A stretch of DNA of 11,199 nt from Entrophospora sp. SA101 (Eukaryota; Glomeromycota; Glomeromycetes; Entrophosporales; Entrophosporaceae), in NCBI GenBank assembly GCA_958430865.1, contig CAUDNR010000448.1:7156-18354 (forward strand). Direction: 5' to 3'. A program made the position numbers and the translations under genes. Shown here one piece after another: positions 7,059-11,199 of the stretch (position 1 is the first letter of the stretch; every line of letters begins with the position of its first letter). The notes beneath the pieces were generated by a model. The model was not told the origin of the DNA and searched no databases. It saw only the letters and a list, made by a program, of their open reading frames with translations.

Positions 7059-9066
7059 AAATTTGTACGAATTGGCTATGGATTTCTTCCCATTCTTTCA
7101 TCAGATCGTCTAGCCATGCAGTACTTAAACCACTCTTTAGAATACTGCGACGTAATAACTCTTCTCCGATTAGCCTATCCCGATCTGTTAAAAATTTTCG
7201 ATATTTTCTAGGATCTTCCTTACTCTCTATTCCACCACGATAGAAGCGTACATCTCTTTCTAGGTCATCGCGAAAACATCCCATGATCCACCTATCTTTC
7301 TCAGCCTTAGTAATAACCGAAAATTTTTCGGGATCGAGGTCATTATCAACAGCATATTGATAAAGACATTCCATCTTATTTGGATTAGTCCTAGGAATCG
7401 GTGTATTATTAGGTAAATTTTTTCCGGGACATAATGTCTCGGAAATTTCTGTCACATAATCCGTTTCGGGAGGTATTTTTTCCAAAGATATTCCATAATC
7501 TATAATCTCTTGAATTTGCTCATTAGTAAGCTCTGAAATAGAAGTTGCACTGTAGGATTTAATATATCTGATTTTATCTATATCCACTTGTTCGAAAAAT
7601 TTATATACTTTCTCAGCTCTCTGAGTTTTCTTGCGTAAACTATCTCGTGATATATCTCGAAGTTGTAACCCTAATTCTTGAGATCTTTGTTTGCGAATTA
7701 AATTAAGCTGTTTTGTAATTGAATCATACAGCAAACTTCTTGCCTTCTTTTCACCGAATTTACCTTCACTATTTTCTATAATTCCATTGAGCTGAATTCT
7801 GAAATCCTTCGCATAGAGATACCAACATAAAATTTCTTCCTGATTAGCTCTATTTGCTTTATCTTCAGCATCAAAAGCTTTATTACATAACTGGGCTAAA
7901 TGTTGAGAGGCCTCATCAATGCTAGATATGTTATCAAAGGTAATTTTTCCAGGACATAATGTCTCAGAAATTTCGTTCACAAGATTTTGTTCTATTGATG
8001 GTTCCTGTGATGTTTCCGAGACGAACAATTCATGTTTAAGCTTGTCTAATCCCTCACCTTTTTTATGTTCTACTCCCGTTTTCTTACGTATCTTACCAGT
8101 TTCGTCTTGGGAAATAATTTCATTACTATCTGAATGAGAGGATTCCGGAATATTTGTAGCTGATGCTTCGGATGTTGCACTATTGCATGGTTGAGTAACC
8201 AAGTTGAGATCTTGAGCTTGAAGTTTCTTTTCCTTATTTTCTGATGACTTGTTGTTGGTATTATCATTAGGTACATTATCACAGGTAACTGCTCGTCCAA
8301 CTTTATTATTGAGATTCTCTACTACGGAATCGGATACATCAACAACTGATACCGTTATTTCTGGAATATCATTATTCTGTGACTGTCCAGTTACCCCAGT
8401 AACACCCTGTTCCAATATCGCGAGTCTGGCCTCAAGCTCTGTATTCTTTTGCTCTAGTTCCTCAACTCTAACATCGCGCTTTGTATTCTCCTCAATATGT
8501 TTAAGCTTGTCTAATCCCTCACCTTTTTTATGTTCTACTCCCGTTTTCTTACGTATCTTACCAGTTTCGTCTTGGGAAATAATTTCATTACTATCTGAAT
8601 GAGAGGATTCCGGAATATTTGTAGCTGATGCTTCGGATGTTGCACTATTGCATGGTTGAGTAACCAAGTTGAGATCTTGAGCTTGAAGTTTCTTTTCCTT
8701 ATTTTCTGATGACTTGTTGTTGGTATTATCATTAGGTACATTATCACAGGTAACTGCTCGTCCAACTTTATTATTGAGATTCTCTACTACGGAATCGGAT
8801 ACATCAACAACTGATACCGTTATTTCTGGAATATCATTATTCTGTGACTGTCCAGTTACCCCAGTAACACCCTGTTCCAATATCGCGAGTCTGGCCTCAA
8901 GCTCTGTATTCTTTTGCTCTAGTTCCTCAACTCTAACATCGCGCTTTGTATTCTCCTCAATAATCTGCTTCAACTTTGCATTCTCCTTTCTAAGCTTGGC
9001 AATCTCGGCTACAAGTTTGGAATTTAACTCCTTCAATGAGTCGTTTTTGGATTGAGTGTTCGACAT
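7045..9066 (-). CDS. 673-residue coiled-coil protein with a duplicated 155-residue unit; lineage-specific family
   Basis: A single open frame without introns. I choose the ATG at 9066 (MSNTQSKNDS) over the one at 9087 because it has G rather than T at -3 and opens directly into a coiled coil. Residues about 8-60 are heptad-like (LKELNSKLVAEIAKLRKENA, VEELEQKNTELEARLAILE). Residues 36-190 and 191-345 are the two copies of one unit: coiled-coil start, Asn/Ser-rich linker, basic end. Residues about 375-540 form the best conserved-looking domain, helical and charged (HLAQLCNKAFDAEDKANRAN, RKKTQRAEKVYKFFEQVDID, ISELTNEQIQEIIDY). I recall this helical signature from many uncharacterised Rhizophagus proteins, unverified. 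Copies of SETLCPGK at about 368 and 543 flank that domain and are encoded by a 25-bp near-palindrome. The C-terminus (to 673) is charged with no known motif. Function is unknown; oligomerisation is likely. Confidence 0.8.
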   Translation of the reverse strand: MSNTQSKNDSLKELNSKLVAEIAKLRKENAKLKQIIEENTKRDVRVEELEQKNTELEARLAILEQGVTGVTGQSQNNDIPEITVSVVDVSDSVVENLNNKVGRAVTCDNVPNDNTNNKSSENKEKKLQAQDLNLVTQPCNSATSEASATNIPESSHSDSNEIISQDETGKIRKKTGVEHKKGEGLDKLKHIEENTKRDVRVEELEQKNTELEARLAILEQGVTGVTGQSQNNDIPEITVSVVDVSDSVVENLNNKVGRAVTCDNVPNDNTNNKSSENKEKKLQAQDLNLVTQPCNSATSEASATNIPESSHSDSNEIISQDETGKIRKKTGVEHKKGEGLDKLKHELFVSETSQEPSIEQNLVNEISETLCPGKITFDNISSIDEASQHLAQLCNKAFDAEDKANRANQEEILCWYLYAKDFRIQLNGIIENSEGKFGEKKARSLLYDSITKQLNLIRKQRSQELGLQLRDISRDSLRKKTQRAEKVYKFFEQVDIDKIRYIKSYSATSISELTNEQIQEIIDYGISLEKIPPETDYVTEISETLCPGKNLPNNTPIPRTNPNKMECLYQYAVDNDLDPEKFSVITKAEKDRWIMGCFRDDLERDVRFYRGGIESKEDPRKYRKFLTDRDRLIGEELLRRSILKSGLSTAWLDDLMKEWEEIHSQFVQIFSQT
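7421..7445. repeat. 25-bp near-palindrome, copy 1
   Basis: TTTCCGGGACAT, A, ATGTCTCGGAAA: the arms are reverse complements at 11 of 12 positions. On the minus strand it encodes SETLCPG in the 673-residue protein. Similarity to copy 2 extends beyond the palindrome (TTTTTTCC on the left, TTTC..TCAC on the right). Confidence 0.8.
7946..7970. repeat. 25-bp near-palindrome, copy 2
   Basis: TTTCCAGGACAT, A, ATGTCTCAGAAA: arms pair at 9 of 12 positions. It lies exactly 525 bp (175 codons) from copy 1 and is read in the same frame, so both give EISETLCPGK. The two copies bracket the conserved helical domain. Confidence 0.8.
8032..8961. repeat. 465-bp tandem duplication inside the coding sequence
   Basis: Units 8032-8496 and 8497-8961 appear identical by eye at a period of 465 bp (155 codons), so the frame is kept. 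Translations of both units and of their antisense frames coincide. The units start at ATGTTTAAGCTTG and end in CTCCTCAAT; the junction shows only 1-3 bp of possible overlap homology. The lack of divergence implies a very recent event, or an assembly artefact. Confidence 0.9.
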
Positions 9067-9218
9067 TACTTTATATAAAAAGCGCATTCATTCAAATTGT
9101 GCAAGGTACAAAGTTAAATTCACGTGATTAAATTTTGCGGGACATAATGTCTCAGAAAAATGCCAAGAAAAAATTTTGAATGTGCCTCAATACTTTGATA
9201 TAATACATCACATAAGGT
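9067..9218. promoter_or_regulatory. Divergent intergenic region between the 673-residue gene and the MSRKSK gene
   Basis: Only 152 bp separate the two divergent start codons, so both promoters must be here. It contains TTATATAAAA (9071-9080), too close to the ATG at 9066 to be an ordinary TATA box, CACGTG (9121-9126), the third 25-bp palindrome (9134-9158) and GATATAATACATCACATAAGG before ATG 9219. CACGTG also occurs upstream of the MSRKSK relic (3071-3076), where TTGAATGT follows in the same order. That suggests a conserved promoter element; E-box-like CACGTG sites bind bHLH factors in fungi in general. Confidence 0.45.
9134..9158. repeat. 25-bp near-palindrome, copy 3 (intergenic)
   Basis: TTTGCGGGACAT, A, ATGTCTCAGAAA shares the GGGACATAATGTCTCAGAAA core with the two copies inside the neighbouring gene. 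It is in the same orientation but outside any coding sequence. Its presence between genes supports a mobile or dispersed DNA element rather than a protein motif. Confidence 0.8.
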
Positions 9219-9251
9219 ATGTCTCGCAAATCTAAAAATAGCAGACGAAAA
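9211..9251 (+). repeat. 41-bp direct repeat, right copy (left copy 6964-7004)
   Basis: Matches the left copy at 39 of 41 positions and covers the start codon and MSRKSKNSRRK leader of the intact small gene. The interval between the copies holds the whole minus-strand 673-residue gene. Confidence 0.8.
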
Positions 9252-9431
9252 ACTCTAGGTAGATTTACCGATAATCCTAAACAGTATATGCAATTTTTAA
9301 ACCGGGATAAGTACATGCAAAGAAAAGACGAAGATCACATTACTATCATAAATAAGAATACGCAAGATGTGAAAGCGATTTTTGATTACGTAGAATTATG
9401 CAGATATTTAGAGGTAAATAATTACGATTGA
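9219..9431 (+). CDS. Intact small MSRKSK gene, 70 residues, unknown function
   Basis: The ATG at 9219 has G at -3 and sits in the leader conserved in all three copies. The protein begins with a basic segment (MSRKSKNSRRKTLGRF), then NPKQYMQFLNRDKYMQRKDE, then an acidic/aromatic end (IFDYVELCRYLEVNNYD). There is no signal peptide or membrane span. A strongly basic N-terminus suggests nucleic-acid or ribosome association, but this is inference. The relic at 3141 preserves the NPKQY..Q..N...YM part, so coding constraint is likely. The gene ends 81 bp from the convergent nuclease-like gene. I do not recognise the family. Confidence 0.6.
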   Translation: MSRKSKNSRRKTLGRFTDNPKQYMQFLNRDKYMQRKDEDHITIINKNTQDVKAIFDYVELCRYLEVNNYD

Positions 9432-9512
9432 TATGTTTACAGTATATATATGATAATTCAACCACCAGGGTCGGCTTTATTGATGTAGTAAAAAATAAAA
9501 ATAAATTATAAT

Positions 9513-11199
9513 CTACTCGGGATCGGAGGAAACATTTGAACTTTTTTCCATACGCCTACGTGATCTAGGTACCTGTGCATGAAATATAAGACTCATATTG
9601 ACTACTAAAATATTCTATGAAATATAAATAAGTTAGCTACTAGTAAAAACTCCAAGTTGTGTTCTCGTTACAACATACCCGCAAAATCAACAAAGTTTCC
9701 ACGAATTCTGTTACATCTTTCTCTTCAGCTTGTTGGATGGGGATTTTTGTTGATTTAAGATGAAAATATCTGTGTACATCACCCGAATCCCTGATAAGTA
9801 CATTAAGATGTAATTCACGCCCTATAAAAATTTGTTTTATATTAAAAATAGATTTGTTATAAAATAAAAGTAAGAGAAAAAAAAAACATACCAGCAACTT
9901 GAATTCCAATTATCCCAAATTTATCCTTCTCCGGATAACATCCTTTACGAGTCCAAAAAACTCCATCATTAACCTCTCTCCACAACTTAACACTATCATT
10001 TATTTTTTTACGCTTGGTGCAAATTATGCGGGAGCATTCAGTATATATGAGTTCATAAACATAATCACCATATTTTAATACAAACATTATATCCGGTCGT
10101 CTTCCAGAATGCCCTTCACCTCTTCTATCCGCACTAGCAATACTTTGTTTCTCTGAGCTAAATAAAGATAAAATTAATATCACTCTAAATACGCCTAATA
10201 ATGTAGAAAACATAACTTACGTGCTAACATATGAAGATTTTCCAAAGGGAAGATCTTTTAACACAGCTCGAATTGTAGGTACAATGATGTTTGTCACATA
10301 AGTCCCTTCATTCTGTGATTCTATAAATTCTGGACTAAATGCTGGGTTTTTCCATGTATCACTCAAGACGCTGAGGATTCCTTTTGTAACTTCCACGAGA
10401 ATTACGTCTCCTTCTTTCCAAGATTTATCATGTTCCAATTTTTCTGGTAAGACCTCCATCTGTCATTCGTTATAATCCGATGCAAACTCTTTACATGTTT
10501 CTCGAACAATTGGTGGTAAGGAGGTAGGTATCATCTTACGAGCTGGTTCCTATAAATAAGTTAAGATATTATCCTACATAAGGTGTGATAGTAACATCAT
10601 TACCTACCATAAAGACCCTTTTTAATTTTTTCGGCAATTTCTTAACTAGCTCTGAGTCATCGCTAATAACCTGGCTAGCGATAGGATCTTTCCACGACAA
10701 ATCAGAAATCACTACATCCCCCAAAGAGCTAAGTAATTCGTCATAAAGCGGTGATGAATTTTGCTAATGAATTATATTTAGGAGTTAGAGATGGAATTTA
10801 TTGCCTAATAAACAATTAATACTTACTATAAGTTTCGACTTCAACTCCGATATGTTTTTCTCGATCTGCTCGGAACTGAGAGGTTTTCTTTTTTCTTTAT
10901 ATGAGAAAAGTTAGTATAATACAATATGTTTTTTTAATATATACTGAATAAGATACCGTTTTTACTGCTCCAATATCTCGTAAACTACACACTCCTTCAA
11001 AAGCATCATCGTACTGGCGCAGAAAAATAAAAATAAATTAGATCATGATCTTTCCGGAAATAAATATTTAAAAATTCACACACGTCGTCAGATGGTTTCA
11101 AAGTTACTATTACATATGGCCAATACGCAATAGACTTTGCTTGGTTCATAGTAAACAACATTAAAGTTTGCATATGAGTACAGATTAACACCCTCCACG
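9513..11199 (-). pseudogene. Multi-exon gene with a nuclease-like core (lineage-expanded Rhizophagus-type family), disrupted and 5'-incomplete
   Basis: Minus-strand exons: 11199-11084 (open at the edge), 11013-10957, 10894-10827, 10763-10608, 10549-10221, 10157-9892, 9821-9679 and 9572-9513. Introns of 58-106 nt have good sites, including TACTAAC before 10894. Most phases join exactly. Two faults are seen. The 68-nt third exon reads sensibly (RKPLSSEQIEKNISELKSK) only in a frame one base off from its upstream neighbour. A TGA at 10465-10463 sits in the middle of an otherwise continuous frame (DYNE, stop, QMEVLPEKLE). Exon 6 has SIASADRRGEGHSGRRPDIMF, then YELIYTECSRI and KLWREVNDG, which I recall as the hallmark of a large Rhizophagus family. 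PD...E is reminiscent of PD-(D/E)XK nucleases, but the usual Lys after the second acid is absent (TECSR). An alternative end without the last intron stops at 9640. It could still be functional by exon skipping plus readthrough. Confidence 0.65.

Noticed and set aside
7919..9055. Several plus-strand and alternative minus-strand frames of 72-117 codons
   Set aside because: They are shadows of the 673-residue gene, and their duplicated sequences merely reflect the 465-bp tandem repeat.
7045..9087. Start of the 673-residue gene at 9087
   Set aside because: The ATG at 9087 has a T at -3, and its first seven codons are read from the TATATAAA stretch; the ATG at 9066 is better placed. Not fully excluded.
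9640..9821. Gene end at the stop codon 9640-9642 without a last intron
   Set aside because: A GTATGT donor at 9678 and a GCACAG acceptor at 9573 give a phase-matched basic tail (RSRRRMEK) with a stop at 9513, which seems the better model; the shorter end remains possible.
1..11199. CRISPR array, prokaryotic operon or riboswitch
   Set aside because: The spliceosomal introns and polyadenylation signals mark a eukaryotic sequence, and no regularly spaced repeat-spacer pattern exists.

Overview
The window looks like AT-rich nuclear DNA of a fungus. The best match from memory is an arbuscular mycorrhizal fungus of the Rhizophagus type. The reasons are many short introns (about 60-106 nt) with GTAAGT/GTATGT-like donors and TACTAAC/TACTAAT-like branch sites, very AT-rich spacers, and protein types I remember as expanded lineage-specific families in that group. 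No database search was possible, so the organism call is an inference.

Layout. Positions 1-97 are the end of a pogo/Tigger-like DNA transposon, ending at a TA target site beside the remains of a minus-strand gene (to about 406). Positions 407-2340 are mostly gene-poor, with an (AAT)n microsatellite, a GGT-rich minisatellite and an 87-bp tandem repeat. Positions 2342-3289 hold 'cassette A': a conserved upstream block, a three-exon gene for a 100-residue protein, a conserved 3' block with AATAAA, and a decayed copy of a small MSRKSK gene. Positions 3590-5271 hold a five-exon gene for a membrane-anchored, probably mitochondrial, P-loop ATPase. Positions 5882-6199 hold a relic gene. Positions 6161-7058 hold 'cassette B': the same upstream block, a different two-exon gene (110 residues), the same 3' block and a short MSRKSK ORF. 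Positions 7045-9066 (minus) encode a 673-residue coiled-coil protein with an in-frame, apparently identical 465-bp tandem duplication. Positions 9219-9431 hold the intact MSRKSK gene. Positions 9513 to the right edge (minus) hold a multi-exon gene resembling a lineage-expanded Rhizophagus family with a nuclease-like core. It carries an in-frame TGA and one frame that does not join, so it is probably a pseudogene.

How the parts relate. I see no metabolic operon. The main theme is modular reuse. Two cassettes share flanks but carry unrelated small intron-containing ORFs. MSRKSK leaders recur three times, and two of them directly flank the 2-kb coiled-coil gene. A 25-bp near-palindrome occurs twice in frame inside that gene, bracketing its conserved domain, and once upstream of it. 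This is a repeat-driven, rapidly turning-over accessory region around one ordinary-looking ATPase gene.
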